The notes under the pieces were generated by a model, which was not told the DNA's origin, did not search any database, and saw only the letters and a list, made by a program, of their open reading frames with translations. A stretch of 64,000 nucleotides of DNA from Blautia sp. An81 (GTDB lineage: Bacteria > Bacillota > Clostridia > Lachnospirales > Lachnospiraceae): contig NZ_NFHH01000006.1 of assembly GCF_002161285.1 (NCBI RefSeq), positions 110,793 to 174,792 of the forward strand. The letters are read 5' to 3'. A program made the position numbers and the translations under genes. This document shows, piece by piece, positions 63,912-64,000 of this stretch (its first letter is position 1; each line of letters starts with the position of its first letter).

Positions 63912-64000
63912 TTAATGGGGTGTAGAGTTTACTCCTGCACAGTTGATATTTACTCTTTCATACATCCGTGGTATGGTTATCTCTCCTTCTGACAGCAGTA
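63912..64000 (-). other. Possible 3' end of an unidentified ORF
   Basis: An open frame of about 28 codons (LLSEGEITIPRMYERVNINC ... STPH) enters from beyond 64000 and stops at TAA 63912-63914. No family is recognised and the stretch is too short to judge coding. Confidence 0.2.

Overview
The window looks like chromosome of a gut-type anaerobic Lachnospiraceae (Firmicutes/Clostridia, Blautia- or Mediterraneibacter-like; genus not certain). The evidence is AddAB instead of RecBCD, an anaerobic ribonucleotide reductase pair, DUF4250- and CD3324-type small proteins, a CIRCE-controlled clpB, Bce-type peptide-resistance modules, purine-hydroxylase-type xanthine dehydrogenase subunits and strong AGGAGG ribosome-binding sites. 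I found no rRNA, tRNA, CRISPR array, prophage or insertion-sequence transposase.

Layout. 1-5.4 kb (minus): start of addA, addB, a Cof-type HAD phosphatase and an Rpn/PD-(D/E)XK nuclease. 5.7-8.3 kb (plus): an FMN-binding-like membrane protein, a structured leader before a CD3324-type DNA-binding protein, then a hexapeptide acetyltransferase coupled to an Ntn amidase. 8.3-15.3 kb (minus): oxidoreductases, a frameshifted VOC protein, a DUF6483-like protein, zinc alcohol dehydrogenase, nadE, hslO and a methyltransferase. 15.4-18.2 kb (plus): small membrane proteins, an internally shortened TVP38 protein and a membrane-anchored glycerophosphodiesterase. 18.3-20.4 kb (minus): four consecutive broken genes (LuxR-type regulator, trigger-factor-like, PanB-like, SDR remnant), which look like one decayed regulator-plus-operon unit. 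20.6-26.4 kb (plus): an accessory stretch with five GNAT acetyltransferase domains (one fused to a P-loop kinase-like protein) and several small membrane or unknown proteins.

26.5-33.9 kb: an HPr-like protein without the phosphorylatable histidine, a YesN/AraC response regulator, and an ABC transporter facing a two-component system. 34.1-37.4 kb: a heptad-repeat coiled-coil gene framed by a 30-bp inverted repeat (28/30), followed by a MoxR ATPase/VWA pair. 37.4-44.2 kb: an orphan HicB, a cytosolic GH79-like glycosidase, and a complete BceRS-BceAB module with a matching operator. 44.3-50.2 kb: nrdDG, DUF4250 and clpB. 50.3-57.5 kb: hydrolase, acetyltransferase, YczE-like protein, two tandem NlpC/P60 hydrolases and a lone hisD. 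57.6-64 kb: a MerR/zinc-ribbon/methyltransferase-like fusion, an M18 aminopeptidase and a three-subunit molybdenum hydroxylase operon.

Most of the window is ordinary core genome. The parts worth a second look are the decayed cluster at 18.3-20.4 kb, the inverted-repeat-framed coiled-coil gene at 34.1-34.6 kb, the GNAT fusion, the leader at 6.4 kb, the three long hairpin elements (21.0, 39.3, 43.5 kb) and the MerR fusion. No computation was run; family names come from recognising motifs by eye.
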